Shown: one piece after another, positions 9,055 to 19,378 of the stretch | Position numbering within the stretch: position 1 is the first letter of the stretch | Layout: every line of letters begins with the position of its first letter | Assembly: GCA_021204045.1 (NCBI GenBank) | Contig: JAJQAA010000065.1 | Location: 1 to 64,000, forward strand | Reading direction: 5' to 3' | DNA from: Clostridiales bacterium | GTDB lineage: Bacteria > Bacillota > Clostridia > Lachnospirales > Lachnospiraceae | DNA: 64,000 nucleotides | Translations under genes and position numbers: made by a program | Notes under the pieces: model-generated | Database searches by the model: none | Told to the model about the DNA's origin: nothing | Seen by the model: only the letters and a program-made list of their open reading frames with translations

Positions 9055-10128
9055 TCAAAACCGCCGGTACGCGTCAATACGGATATCCGCGAACGTGCAA
9101 TTTTCCCCGTACACCGCCAGCGCCTGGTCAAGCATCGGAAACAAGAGCACCGCGCCGGTGCCTTCTCCGAGAGCCAGATCCGCCCGGATCACCGGACGCA
9201 GTCCGAGCCGCTGCATGGCCGGAACACAGAGCGGCTCCCTTCCCAGATGGGAGGCGAGCAGATAATCCGTCACCTGCGGACAAAGCAGCTGTGCCAGCAG
9301 CGCGGAAGCGGCAGTGATCATCCCGTCAAGGACAACCGGGATGTGGTAAATCGCACCGCCCAGCATCAGCCCGGTGATTCCGGCGATATCAAATCCACCC
9401 ACGGCGGACAGCACCGCTATGGCGTCGCTCGGATCCGGATGATGCAGGGTAATCGCCCCGCGGATCACCTCCAGCTTGCGCCGCAGCCCCTCGTCTGACA
9501 GGCCGGAACCGCGGCCGGTTACGGCCTCCGGCTCCTCACCGAGCACAATACAGGCGATCGCGCTGCTCGTCGTCGTGTTGCCGATTCCCATCTCGCCCAC
9601 GGCAAGGATATCATAACCGGCGTCCTTTAATTCCCCGGCGATCGCGATCCCCGTGTGAATCCCGGCCAGCGCCTGCTCGGCTGTCATCGCCGGTTCCCGG
9701 TACAGATTGGCTGTGCCGCGTCCCAGCTTACAGCTGCGGATCCCCGGTTCCTGCAGATCGGCAGCCACACCGATATCCACCGGAAGCACATCCGCCCCGG
9801 CGACCGTCGCCATGCGGTTGACACTGGCAATGCCGCGCGCAAAATTCTCCGCCACTACCGCGGTCACGCTGCTGTCCGTCTGGCTGACGCCCTCGGCGAC
9901 CACGCCGTTGTCCGCACAGAACACGACGACGCCCTTCCGCGCCAGGCTGACCTCCTCGCTGCCGCGAATTCCCGCAAGTTTTATAATCATCCGCTCCAGC
10001 TCACCCAGCCCACCGATCGGCTTGGCGATCCCGTCCCAGCGCCGGGCTGCGGCGCGCATTGCGTTCTCATCCGCCGGCCTTACGCCGCGCAGCAAAACAG
10101 CCAGCTGCTCACGATAATATTCTTCCAT
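9055..10128 (-). CDS. cobT: nicotinate-nucleotide-dimethylbenzimidazole phosphoribosyltransferase
   Basis: VFCADNGVVAEGVSQT, GEMGIGNTTTSSAIACIVLG, GAIYHIPVVLDGMITAASALLA. Confidence 0.9.
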   Translation of the reverse strand: MEEYYREQLAVLLRGVRPADENAMRAAARRWDGIAKPIGGLGELERMIIKLAGIRGSEEVSLARKGVVVFCADNGVVAEGVSQTDSSVTAVVAENFARGIASVNRMATVAGADVLPVDIGVAADLQEPGIRSCKLGRGTANLYREPAMTAEQALAGIHTGIAIAGELKDAGYDILAVGEMGIGNTTTSSAIACIVLGEEPEAVTGRGSGLSDEGLRRKLEVIRGAITLHHPDPSDAIAVLSAVGGFDIAGITGLMLGGAIYHIPVVLDGMITAASALLAQLLCPQVTDYLLASHLGREPLCVPAMQRLGLRPVIRADLALGEGTGAVLLFPMLDQALAVYGENCTFADIRIDAYRRF

Positions 10129-10191
10129 GGAAATTTCCTCCGGATCGTTTCTTTTGCATGGTGCCAAAAAGCAGCAAAGCCGCGAGGCGCC

Positions 10192-10929
10192 CTAGATTGG
10201 GTACCCCCGCGGCGTCACCAGTTTCCCGCCAACTGTCTTTGTCTGCGAATTGCCGATGAAAACAGTCGTAAACATATCCACCGGCCGTTCACGCAGCTGC
10301 GCCAGCGTCAGCACCTCGCAGGATTCTCCCTTGCGGCCAAGCCGCGCGGCCAGACCGCAGGTGCGCTCCGGCTCCAGCGTTTCCAGCAAAATATCGCAGG
10401 CACGCTGCAGATAATCCGCCCGTTTTCTGCTCGCCGGATTGTAAAGGCAGATCGCCATATCCGCCACCGCCGCGCAGCGCAGGCGCCGCTCGATCGTCTC
10501 CCAGGGCGTGAGCAGATCGCTCAGACTGATCACCGCGAAATCATGCATCAGCGGCGCGCCCAGCGCGGCCGCACCCGAGAGCGCCGCCGTGACGCCGGCC
10601 ACAACCTCCACCTCACAATCCGGATACCCCGGCGACAACTCCAGCATCAGGCCCGCCATGCCGTATACCCCGGCGTCGCCGCTGCAGACCATCGCCACCT
10701 TTCGCCCCCGCTGTGCATTCTCGAAGGCGATACGGCAGCGCTCCGTCTCGCGGCGCATCGGCGTCGTCAGCCACTCCTTATCCGGAAACTGCGATTTTAA
10801 CAACTCCACATAAACTGTGTAGCCGACAATCGTATCGCAGCTTTCCAGTATCTGCCTGGCCTGCAGGGTCATGGACTCTCCGCCGCCCGGTCCGATGCCT
10901 ACCACATAAAGCTTATTCATAGGTTTCAT
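10192..10929 (-). CDS. cbiH: precorrin-3B C17-methyltransferase
   Basis: VVGIGPGGGESMTLQA, VCSGDAGVYGMAGL, FAVISLSDLLTPWETIERR, LYNPASRKR. Confidence 0.88.
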   Translation of the reverse strand: MKPMNKLYVVGIGPGGGESMTLQARQILESCDTIVGYTVYVELLKSQFPDKEWLTTPMRRETERCRIAFENAQRGRKVAMVCSGDAGVYGMAGLMLELSPGYPDCEVEVVAGVTAALSGAAALGAPLMHDFAVISLSDLLTPWETIERRLRCAAVADMAICLYNPASRKRADYLQRACDILLETLEPERTCGLAARLGRKGESCEVLTLAQLRERPVDMFTTVFIGNSQTKTVGGKLVTPRGYPI

Positions 10930-11617
10930 CCGTTTTTTTGTCTTTCACGATCATCAGGGAATAATATCCCGCATCCCCGTCAATCTCCCCGGCGTCGCGA
11001 AAAATCCGCTCACCGGACATTCCCAGCCGCTCCACCATAGCAACCTCAAAATCGCCCTCGCGCAGCTGCTGACTGACTGTGCCAAGATGCTTTCCCATCT
11101 TCATAATCACCTTGGTGCCGGGCAGTGCCAGTCCCTCCGGCACCTGCTCCGGCTCCGACAGGACATGCAGCTGCTCCTCGTCCTCCACGAGCCCCATGCC
11201 CAGGCGCGCGGCCGCCGCGCAGAACGAGGGCACGCCATTGATCAGCTCCGCCTCATATCCCCGTTCGCGGATCAGACGATACAGGTATAAAAACGAAGCG
11301 TAAACCGTCACATCCCCGAGATTCAGTACGCCGACCCGGCAACCCTCGTCAAGATAACCGGACAGCAAATTCGCGGCCTGCTGATGCGCCTGCTTGCGCG
11401 CAGCCACATCGCGCGTCATCGGAGCCGGGAAACCGACGCAGCATTTCTTTGCCAGCTCCGGCACAGCCTGCACGGCGATCTGGTAGGCCACGCTCTTACG
11501 GGCGTCCTCCCCAGGCGCTGCGATCACGTCGCAGGAAGCGATCACCCGCGCCGCCTTGATCGTCAGAAGCTCCGGATCGCCCGGTCCGACGCCAATTCCA
11601 TATAAAATACCCGCCAT
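10913..11617 (-). CDS. cbiL: precorrin-2 C20-methyltransferase
   Basis: GIGVGPGDPELLTIKAARVI, NLGDVTVYASFLYLYRLI, INGVPSFCAAAARLG. Confidence 0.85.
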   Translation of the reverse strand: MAGILYGIGVGPGDPELLTIKAARVIASCDVIAAPGEDARKSVAYQIAVQAVPELAKKCCVGFPAPMTRDVAARKQAHQQAANLLSGYLDEGCRVGVLNLGDVTVYASFLYLYRLIRERGYEAELINGVPSFCAAAARLGMGLVEDEEQLHVLSEPEQVPEGLALPGTKVIMKMGKHLGTVSQQLREGDFEVAMVERLGMSGERIFRDAGEIDGDAGYYSLMIVKDKKTDETYE

Positions 11618-11654
11618 CGGTCATAGTCCTCCTGCCGTCCGTATGAAAAACGTG

Positions 11655-12575
11655 TTACTCCGCGTCCGTCTCCAGGATATAATTCGTGGTCTGGTATACA
11701 TAATAATTCAGCCAGTTCGCGTACAGCGTGTTGGCGACGTTGCGCCAGCTTAACACCGGATGGCTGAATGGATCGTTGTTCTCATAATAATTGCAGGGCA
11801 GCGCCGGATCCAGCCCGCGGTCGAGATCGCGATGGTACTCATTGTTCAATGTCATCCGGTCATATTCCGGATGGCCCTGTAAAAAGACGCGGCCGTTTTT
11901 CTCATCCAGGATCAAGAAAAGCCCCGCCTCATCCGACTCGATGAGAATGTTCAGCTCCGGATGCTTCTCGACATCCTCGCGACGCACCTCCGTATAGCGG
12001 GAATGCGGCACCATCACATAGTCGTCCAGACCGCGCACCAGCGGCAGACGGTGATGCAGGACCTTGTGCCGGTAAACGCCGGAAAGCTTCTGTTCCCGCG
12101 GATATTTGGGAATCCCGTAATGATAATACAACGCGGCCTGCGCGCCCCAGCAGATGTGCAATGTTGAATGGACGTGTGTGTTCGTCCATTCCATGATCGT
12201 GCTCAGCTCCTGCCAGTAATTTACCTCCTCGTACTCGAGATTTTCCACCGGCGCGCCGGTAATAATCATACCGTCAAACTTACGGCGGCGGATCTCCGCG
12301 AAGGTCACATAAAATTTATTCAGATGACTGGCCGAGGTGTTTTTGGACTCGTGCGTGGAGAGCATTAAAAAGGTGCAGTCCACCTGCAGCGGCGTGTTTG
12401 ACAGCGCGCGCAGCAGCTGCGTCTCCGTATCCTCCTTGATCGGCATCAGGTTAAGAATCAGAATCTGCAGCGGCCGAATATCTTGGCTCATCGCACGTTT
12501 TTCGTCCATCGTGAAAATGTTTTCCGATTCCAGGATCGCCCTGGCCGGAAGATCATTCTGTACTTTAATCGGCAT
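11655..12575 (-). CDS. metA: homoserine O-acyltransferase (MetA family)
   Basis: MPIKVQNDLPARAILESENIF, ILNLMPIKEDTETQLLRALSNTPLQVD, HICWGAQAALYYHYGI. Confidence 0.93.
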   Translation of the reverse strand: MPIKVQNDLPARAILESENIFTMDEKRAMSQDIRPLQILILNLMPIKEDTETQLLRALSNTPLQVDCTFLMLSTHESKNTSASHLNKFYVTFAEIRRRKFDGMIITGAPVENLEYEEVNYWQELSTIMEWTNTHVHSTLHICWGAQAALYYHYGIPKYPREQKLSGVYRHKVLHHRLPLVRGLDDYVMVPHSRYTEVRREDVEKHPELNILIESDEAGLFLILDEKNGRVFLQGHPEYDRMTLNNEYHRDLDRGLDPALPCNYYENNDPFSHPVLSWRNVANTLYANWLNYYVYQTTNYILETDAE

Positions 12576-14553
12576 TGTCCATTCCTCCTAAGAGCTCCAG
12601 AAAATCCTCCTCCGAAAGGATCGGGATCCCGAGCTCTTTCGCTTTTTTATTTTTCGATGAATTCGATGTCACATCGTTATTAATCAGATAAGATGTCTTC
12701 GCCGTCACCGTACCGGCTGCCCGTCCTCCCCGCGCCTCGATCAGCTCCTGGAGCGCGCGACGATTGGCAAAATGGGTAAGCGAACCGGTAATCACAAAGG
12801 TCTTTCCGGCAAGCTCCGGCTGAACCGGATCATCATAGGCTTCCGCCTCAATATCCAGTTCCGCGTAAAGCCGGTCCAACTGGCGATTGTTTTCTTCTGA
12901 ATGAAAATACGTAATCCAGGCGTCAGCCAGCACCTCGCCGATACCGTCCACCGCCGTCAGTTCTTCGCGCGCCGCGGCGCGCATTCGCGCGAAGTCCCCG
13001 CGAAACGCGCGACAGAGGGCACGGGCATTTGCCAGGCCAATACCTGCAATTCCCAGACCGTAGATCAGACTCGGCAGCGTCGTATGCCGGGCGCGTTCGG
13101 CTGCCTCCACAAGATTCTCAAAGGATTTCTCTCCAAAACCCTCCATGGCCACGATCGTCTCCCGGTGCTGTCCCAGATGGAAGAGGTCCGCGTACTCGTG
13201 GATCAAACCGGCCGCGATCAGCTTTTCCAGCGTCATCTCGGAAAGGCCGTCGATATTCAAAGCGTCGCGGCTCGCCAGAAGCGCGAAGCTTTTGATCCGT
13301 TTTGCCTGGCAGGCCGGGTTGACGCAGTAAAGACATTTCACATCATTTTGCTGGCGGATCTCCGTCGCGCCGCCGCACACTGGACAATGGTCCGGGATTT
13401 CAATATGTCCGCTGCGTGTGAGATTGTCCGCGATCTGCGGAATGATCATATTGGCCTTGTAGACCGTGATCACATCCCCCTCGCCAAGACCAAGCGCCTC
13501 CATAATACTCAGATTGTGCACGCTGGCGCGGCTGACCGTGGTTCCCTCCAGCTCCACCGGATCAAAAATCGCCACCGGATTGATGAGGCCGGTGCGCGAA
13601 GCGCTCCACTCAATCCGCTGCAGATGCGTCTCGCTGATCTCGTCCGCCCACTTATAGGCGATCGAATTGCGCGGGAATTTGGCCGTGCGCCCCAGGCTGT
13701 CACCATAGGCGATATCGTCCAGAAGCAGCACCAGGCCGTCCGAAGGAAGATCGTTGGCGTCAATCGCCGCAGCGAAGGCCTGCACCGCGTCCGGCAGCGT
13801 CCCGGCCGTCACCTCTCGGTACTCCACCACGTCAAAGCCCTGGCCGCGCAGCCATTCAAACTGTTCGCGGCGCGAATTGTGGAAATCAACACCGTCCGCG
13901 CGTACGAGGAAAAACGCCTCAAAACGGACACTGCGCCGCGCCGTCACCCGGTTATCGAGCTGGCGCACGGAACCGCTGCAGAGATTGCGCGGATTTTTGT
14001 ATTTCGCGTCCGCATCGCCGATCTTATCGTTAATGCGGTTAAAATCCGAATAGCGGATCACCGCCTCGCCACGCAGAATCAGGGAACCGGTAAACGGAAT
14101 GTGCAGCGGCACATTGGCAAAGACGCGCGCGTTGTTCGTGATCACCTCGCCGACCTCGCCGTTGCCGCGGGTAACCGCCTTGGCCAGCTCGCCGCCCTCG
14201 TAGGTCAGCACGATCGTCAGACCGTCAAGCTTCCAGGAAAGCAGCGCCTTCTGATCTCCCAGCCACTCCTGCAGCGCGGCCGTGTCCTTCGTCTTATCCA
14301 GCGAGAGCATCGGCGTCTCGTGCGTCTCCTTGGGCAGCTCGCCAAGCACTTCCCAGCCGACGCGCTGCGTCGGGCTCCCGGCCAGGATAATGCCGGTCTC
14401 CCGCTCCAGCGCCGCCAGCTCGTCGTAAAGACGATCATATTCATAATTGCTCATGATTTCGCGGCTTTCCTCATAATAAGCTTTCGCTGCCGGCAAAAGT
14501 TCTGCCGTCAGCGCCCTCATCCGCTCCATCGCGGCAATATTATTCTGTGTCAT
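12565..14553 (-). CDS. ligA: NAD-dependent DNA ligase
   Basis: WKLDGL active-site motif, NPRNLCSGSVRQLD, Zn-finger CPVC..C..C, C-terminal BRCT (GKTFVITGSLTHF). Confidence 0.9.
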   Translation of the reverse strand: MTQNNIAAMERMRALTAELLPAAKAYYEESREIMSNYEYDRLYDELAALERETGIILAGSPTQRVGWEVLGELPKETHETPMLSLDKTKDTAALQEWLGDQKALLSWKLDGLTIVLTYEGGELAKAVTRGNGEVGEVITNNARVFANVPLHIPFTGSLILRGEAVIRYSDFNRINDKIGDADAKYKNPRNLCSGSVRQLDNRVTARRSVRFEAFFLVRADGVDFHNSRREQFEWLRGQGFDVVEYREVTAGTLPDAVQAFAAAIDANDLPSDGLVLLLDDIAYGDSLGRTAKFPRNSIAYKWADEISETHLQRIEWSASRTGLINPVAIFDPVELEGTTVSRASVHNLSIMEALGLGEGDVITVYKANMIIPQIADNLTRSGHIEIPDHCPVCGGATEIRQQNDVKCLYCVNPACQAKRIKSFALLASRDALNIDGLSEMTLEKLIAAGLIHEYADLFHLGQHRETIVAMEGFGEKSFENLVEAAERARHTTLPSLIYGLGIAGIGLANARALCRAFRGDFARMRAAAREELTAVDGIGEVLADAWITYFHSEENNRQLDRLYAELDIEAEAYDDPVQPELAGKTFVITGSLTHFANRRALQELIEARGGRAAGTVTAKTSYLINNDVTSNSSKNKKAKELGIPILSEEDFLELLGGMDNAD

Positions 14554-14633
14554 CAGATCGCTCCTGTTCTGAATTACTCCCACTAAACCGACATGCGCCG
14601 CTGTCGCAGCACTCCGTCGCGCATAAAAACCGA

Positions 14634-15434
14634 TTACTCCCACTGATCATCCATATCACGCGAGTCTTCCCCGGCATTGTTGTAGCCGGACTGCTCCGCG
14701 GACAGCGCCAGCTGCCGCATCAGCTCTTCCATCTCCCCCGCCGTCGCGCGCCGGTAATCTCCGACATTCAGTCTGCCCAGGCTAAGATTCATAATACGCA
14801 CGCGCCGCAGTTCCACAACACGGTAACCCAAAGCGCCACACATGCGGCGGATCTGACGGTTCATCCCCTGTGTCAGCGTGATGCGAAACGTCTTTGCTCC
14901 GACCGTCTCGACCCTACAGGGGCGCATCCGCACGCCGAGCGCCTCGAGCTTCACGCCCTCGCGCATCCGCCGCAGAAACGCGGCGTCGTAGGGTCGCTCA
15001 AGCGTCACCAGATATTCCTTTTCATGCAGCTGTCCGGCATGGATAATGCGGTTGGCCAGTTCGCCCTGGTTTGTCAACAGCATCAGCCCCTCGGAATCCT
15101 TATCCAGACGTCCTACCGGATACACGCGGGTCGGATACTGCACCAGATCGATAATATTCGGAGCTCGGTCCTTGTCCGAGGTAGTGCAGACAATGCCCTG
15201 CGGCTTGTTGACCAGCAGCAGCACCGGCTTCGTGCTTTTCTCCCCCGCTGCCCGGCCTACGGGTCTGCCGTCGCAGACGATCGTCTCTTTGCCGTTGACC
15301 CGCTCGCCCATCTGCGCTGGGCGTCCGTCGACCGTCACCTTTCCGGCCTCGATTAGCCGGTCCGCCTCGCGGCGGGAACAGACGCCAAGCTCGCTTAAAT
15401 ATTTGTTGATGCGCACGGGTTCCATTTCTTCCAC
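14634..15434 (-). CDS. rluF: RsuA/RluF-type pseudouridine synthase
   Basis: S4-like N-term RINKYLSELGVCSRREADRLIEAGKV; VGRLDKDSEGLMLLTN. Confidence 0.85.
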   Translation of the reverse strand: MEEMEPVRINKYLSELGVCSRREADRLIEAGKVTVDGRPAQMGERVNGKETIVCDGRPVGRAAGEKSTKPVLLLVNKPQGIVCTTSDKDRAPNIIDLVQYPTRVYPVGRLDKDSEGLMLLTNQGELANRIIHAGQLHEKEYLVTLERPYDAAFLRRMREGVKLEALGVRMRPCRVETVGAKTFRITLTQGMNRQIRRMCGALGYRVVELRRVRIMNLSLGRLNVGDYRRATAGEMEELMRQLALSAEQSGYNNAGEDSRDMDDQWE

Positions 15435-15541
15435 CTCTTATAAGGCTGGCAGGATTATGCGCCAACCATAAAACAGCCGTCCCGCACATCCTGCCGCTGA
15501 ATATCTTTCCTTTTCTATTTCGTTAGTGTATCAGATATTTT

Positions 15542-16144
15542 TCATTTTGACAATAGCTGGTTTCGCTCCTCCTCCGACAGCGTATCGCCCTTCTCCAGCA
15601 TCGCCGACAAACAGCGCGCCAGGAATGCTTTTCTGTCCGGCTGCGATGAAATGCGGGACTTCGCCTGCGTCCGCAGCTGTTCCATCTGCTCCAGCATTTC
15701 GTCAAAATGCTCCGGTATCTGCTCCTTTGCCCGGTCCCGCACCCAGGCCGCCGCCAGCGGACTTGTTCCCCCGGTGGAAACCGCCAGCGTCAAATCCCCA
15801 TCCCGGTGCATCGCCGGGAAAATGAAGCTGCACAACGACTTCTCATCTACCACGTTCAAAGGAACACAGGCCTTTCTGCACGCCTCCGCCAGCATCATTC
15901 CCACTTCTTTCCGGCCCGTTGCATCCACCACCAGGCACATCCCATCAATATCCGAAACGCAAACTGCTCTCTCCCGGATCTCAAGCGGCAGTCCGGACAA
16001 CTCCGGAAGCACATTCACTGCCACCACACGCACTGCCGCTCCAAAATCCAGCAGCAGCTTTGCTTTACGCAGCGCCACCTTGCCCCCGCCAATGACCAGA
16101 CAGGGAGCATCCTGCAGATCAACAAACATCGGAAACCATGCCAT
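15542..16144 (-). CDS. precorrin-2 dehydrogenase/sirohydrochlorin ferrochelatase-like (CysG N-terminal/SirC)
   Basis: FPMFVDLQDAPCLVIGGGKVALRKAKLLLDFGA...VDEKSLCSFIFPA. Confidence 0.85.
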   Translation of the reverse strand: MAWFPMFVDLQDAPCLVIGGGKVALRKAKLLLDFGAAVRVVAVNVLPELSGLPLEIRERAVCVSDIDGMCLVVDATGRKEVGMMLAEACRKACVPLNVVDEKSLCSFIFPAMHRDGDLTLAVSTGGTSPLAAAWVRDRAKEQIPEHFDEMLEQMEQLRTQAKSRISSQPDRKAFLARCLSAMLEKGDTLSEEERNQLLSK

Positions 16145-16256
16145 CGTCCATTCCCTCATAATGATTCTTTCTATTATTCTTTCCGCCTGTTTTTTCAATC
16201 CTCTTTGTTAATATAATGATTTGGGCAACAAAAGATATGATACTATACCAGAAAAG

Positions 16257-16280
16257 CCTGCGCGATACCCATCGCGCAGG
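16257..16280 (-). terminator. hairpin terminator downstream of asrC
   Basis: Perfect stem CCTGCGCGAT-ACCC-ATCGCGCAGG, followed on the minus strand by CTTTTC. Confidence 0.6.
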
Positions 16281-16367
16281 CGCTTCCCGCAAATTCTTTT
16301 CAAACATTCATAACCGGACTCCGGCCGGACTGTCCGCTGCCTGGATGTCCGTTGTCTGGCTGTCCGC

Positions 16368-17435
16368 CTAAGCCTGCGGCCCCGCCGTATGGTGCATCGC
16401 CGGGGGCTTCACGTTGAAGTTGGAGCGGTACTCCGTCTCGTGCCAGAAGATATCCTCCGCCACCAGGCACTCCGGATTCAGCTTTACGCCGTCCAGAATC
16501 AGCTCCTTGAATTTCTTGTAACCCGCGCGGTCGATCAGATGGCCGCCATGCAGGTACTCCGGCTTGTAATCCATCACCCACGCCGAGAACTTCTGCCAGT
16601 TTTTCAGTACCCCTAGCACCACGTCCTCGCTCGCCCAGTTTAAGAACATCTTGCCCGTGCGCGGCGTCTGGCGGCCGGTACGCCCGCCGAGGATCACGCG
16701 GTAGAGCGGCTCCTCCCGCCTCGTCCACGCGCTGGTCGGGCAGGCCTTCACGCACTCGCCGCACCCCACACAGCAGCAGGGATCCTTATCAATGCGCCCG
16801 CTTCCTTCATTTAACGACAGCACGCGGGTGGCCCCATGCTCGCAGGCCCGCACGCAGGCGCCGCACCCGATACAACGCTCCGGGTGGTAATCGATCTTCG
16901 AGACCCCGATAATACCGAAATCGCACATATGTGCCTTGTTGCAATCGTTCGGGCAGCCGGAAATATTGATCTTGATGTGGTAATGGCTCGGGAAGATGAT
17001 CGGCTCGATCTTCCTCGCCAGCTCAAACGTGTTAATGTTGCCGCAGATGCAATGGTAGTTGCCGATGCAGCCCGTGATGTTGCGCGCGCCGATCGTCGGG
17101 TAACCCGCTTTCGGATCCCACGGCTGCGGCTCATGCGCAACCTGATCCATGTCCACCGAGCAGAGTTCCTCATCGACCTCACGGATGTAGGTCTCCAGGT
17201 ACTCGTTCACCTCCGGGATTTTATCGTACTTGATCCCCGTAATGTCAAAGGTCTGGCGGGTACCGAAGTGGAAATTCCCGTCGCCCCAGGTATTGGCGAT
17301 ATGCTGGACCATCGTAAGGTATTTCGCGTCCACCGTACCGCCCGGCACGCGCAGCTGCAGCATAAATTCCCCAGGCACCTTGGACTGCCGAAAGCAATTG
17401 AGACGCAGTTTCTTTATATTAATATCATGGTTCAT
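16368..17435 (-). CDS. asrC: anaerobic sulfite reductase subunit C
   Basis: Siroheme reductase-type motifs GCIGNYHCICGN...NISGCPNDCNKAH, two 4Fe-4S ferredoxin motifs. Confidence 0.92.
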   Translation of the reverse strand: MNHDINIKKLRLNCFRQSKVPGEFMLQLRVPGGTVDAKYLTMVQHIANTWGDGNFHFGTRQTFDITGIKYDKIPEVNEYLETYIREVDEELCSVDMDQVAHEPQPWDPKAGYPTIGARNITGCIGNYHCICGNINTFELARKIEPIIFPSHYHIKINISGCPNDCNKAHMCDFGIIGVSKIDYHPERCIGCGACVRACEHGATRVLSLNEGSGRIDKDPCCCVGCGECVKACPTSAWTRREEPLYRVILGGRTGRQTPRTGKMFLNWASEDVVLGVLKNWQKFSAWVMDYKPEYLHGGHLIDRAGYKKFKELILDGVKLNPECLVAEDIFWHETEYRSNFNVKPPAMHHTAGPQA

Positions 17436-17453
17436 CTGTCCTCTCTCCTTTCT

Positions 17454-18245
17454 TTAGTCTACCAGGTCCCTGGCAACCACATAGGGGAACACCGGCCCGT
17501 CGAGGCAGACGTAGGTCTCGTCGATCCGGCAGTGCCCGCACTTGCCCACCGCGCAGGACATCTTGCGCTCAAAGCTCATCCAGATTTTCTCCGAATCCAT
17601 GCCGTTTTTCAGAAGCTCCAGCCCGGTAAATTTCATCATTGGCGGCGGCCCTACCACGGCCACGGCGTAATTGTCCTCAAACGAATCCCAGGGGATCTCT
17701 TTGACAAACGCCGTCACCATGCCGGTGCGCCAGCCCTCTTTGGTGTCATTATCCAGTGTATAAATCGTATGGAATGCATCTTTCCACTGCTCCAGCTCCT
17801 TCTGGAACACAATGCCTTCCTCATTTTTAAAGCCGGAAATCAGATGAACGTCCACTGCGAAATCCGGCTGCGCGCAGCACATGTTCAGCAGCGAGCGCAC
17901 GGGCGCCAGGCCGGTGCCTCCGGTGATTACCACCAGGTGTTTCCCCGCAAATGCGTCCGTCGGCCATCCTTTGCCGTACGGCCCGCGCAGGAAAAGCGTA
18001 TCGCCGGCCGTCTTCTCAAAAATCACGTTGGTAACCTTGCCGACGTTGCGGATCGTAAATTCCAGCCAGCCCTCTCCCTGGGCCGATACGGAAATCGGGC
18101 ATTCCCCGATCTTTGGGATGGACAGCTGCATAAACTGCCCGTGGGCTACTTTCGCGTCCGTAGCCACGCGGAAGGTCCATTCATGGGCACTCTCTTTATG
18201 TACGTCAAGGATGGTGCACGGTTTTGGCTGTACCGGGTTCATCAT
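17454..18245 (-). CDS. asrB: anaerobic sulfite reductase subunit B
   Basis: FAD/NAD reductase fold: LRGPYGKGWP, VITGGTGLAPVRSLL, C-terminal Cys cluster CAVGKCGHCRI. Confidence 0.92.
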   Translation of the reverse strand: MMNPVQPKPCTILDVHKESAHEWTFRVATDAKVAHGQFMQLSIPKIGECPISVSAQGEGWLEFTIRNVGKVTNVIFEKTAGDTLFLRGPYGKGWPTDAFAGKHLVVITGGTGLAPVRSLLNMCCAQPDFAVDVHLISGFKNEEGIVFQKELEQWKDAFHTIYTLDNDTKEGWRTGMVTAFVKEIPWDSFEDNYAVAVVGPPPMMKFTGLELLKNGMDSEKIWMSFERKMSCAVGKCGHCRIDETYVCLDGPVFPYVVARDLVD

Positions 18246-18260
18246 GGCAGGCCCCTCCTT

Positions 18261-19298
18261 TCACTGCTTCGCCATCCCGGATTTGATCTCCGAAACGGCG
18301 GCGTTCATCTTGTTGACAGTTGCGGAAATGGAGATCATCTCCGGGCAGCGGTGCGTGCAGCGCCCGCAGCCCACGCACATATGGCTCTCGCCAAAGCGCA
18401 CCTTGTAATCGTGGAATTTATGCAGGACCTTATAGCGCATCCGGTCCCCGGCGGTGGCGCGGAATTCCTTCTGGCCCGCCATCTGATCAAAGCCTGCGAT
18501 CTGGCAGGACGCAGTGACGCGGCGGCGCTCGCCAACCTCCGGGTTGTCCCCGTAGATAATATCCCGCGTCGTGAAGCAGGTACAGGTGGAGCAGGCCACC
18601 GTACAGGCCCCGCAGGAAATACAGCGCCCGTCAAACTCCTTCCACATCAGGTGTTTCTTCAAAGCCTGCCTTACGGCCTTATCTTCCAGATCCGGGACCG
18701 TGACCTTGAGTTCATTTTCCTCGACAAAGGACGGCGTGTAACCGCTCTGTGGCATTCCCGCAAAATAAGCCGCAAAATCCGGGTCTTTCACCTCGGCGTC
18801 AAGGCCCTCCTCGGAGAACCGGAACGCCAGTGAATACTCGTCCGTCTTATTGCTCCCCATGGATACGCAGAAGCAGGTATCGTCCCCGCCATTGCATTCC
18901 ATCATCGCAAAACGCACCTTCTCGCGCATGCGCTCATAATAGACGTCCGTGAAGCCGCCGTTCCCCGCAAAGATTTTGGCCTGGACACGCTGCGCATTGA
19001 TGTCGCAGGGGCGCGCCAGGATCAGAACCGGCTTCGCCGGCCCCTTGCTCTCGCGGTACTCATCTTCCGTAAAATAGAAGAGCGCCTGCTGGATCGGGTT
19101 GATGACCTCCTTTGCCGGATAGTCCGACTTCTGCTGCCAGACGATCTCCGAGAATTTCCCCACTTCCCCGTAACGGATCACGTCCGTCGCCGAATAGCGT
19201 CCCTGATTGCGGAAACGCCTGGGGGCGTATACCCGGTAATCCTTCGCGAGCGCGGACAGAAGCGCATCCGCCTGCGCGATGTTTAACGAATATCCCAT
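18261..19298 (-). CDS. asrA: anaerobic sulfite reductase subunit A
   Basis: CISCGACTVACSTCTCFT and CVGCGRCTHRCPE; order asrA-asrB-asrC. Confidence 0.92.
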   Translation of the reverse strand: MGYSLNIAQADALLSALAKDYRVYAPRRFRNQGRYSATDVIRYGEVGKFSEIVWQQKSDYPAKEVINPIQQALFYFTEDEYRESKGPAKPVLILARPCDINAQRVQAKIFAGNGGFTDVYYERMREKVRFAMMECNGGDDTCFCVSMGSNKTDEYSLAFRFSEEGLDAEVKDPDFAAYFAGMPQSGYTPSFVEENELKVTVPDLEDKAVRQALKKHLMWKEFDGRCISCGACTVACSTCTCFTTRDIIYGDNPEVGERRRVTASCQIAGFDQMAGQKEFRATAGDRMRYKVLHKFHDYKVRFGESHMCVGCGRCTHRCPEMISISATVNKMNAAVSEIKSGMAKQ

Positions 19299-19349
19299 AC
19301 TCCTTCCTCCTGCTGTGAAAATTTATCTGACCCGTAAAACATTGTCTGA

Positions 19350-19378
19350 ATTATATCAAATTTCGTTAATGATAACAA
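19350..19378 (-). promoter_or_regulatory. sigmaA-type promoter for asrABC
   Basis: Minus strand TTGTTA-17 nt-TATAAT, flanked by palindromic TCRTTAATGA sites. Confidence 0.6.

Noticed and set aside
12565-14553. Unusual second-type DNA ligase
   Set aside because: Sequence deviates from the E. coli consensus (NPRNLCSGSVRQLD, NNARVF), but this looks like the ordinary Lachnospiraceae-type LigA; not treated as novel.
16836-18833. 665-aa antisense ORF opposite asrABC
   Set aside because: Covers three confident genes on the other strand; spurious.
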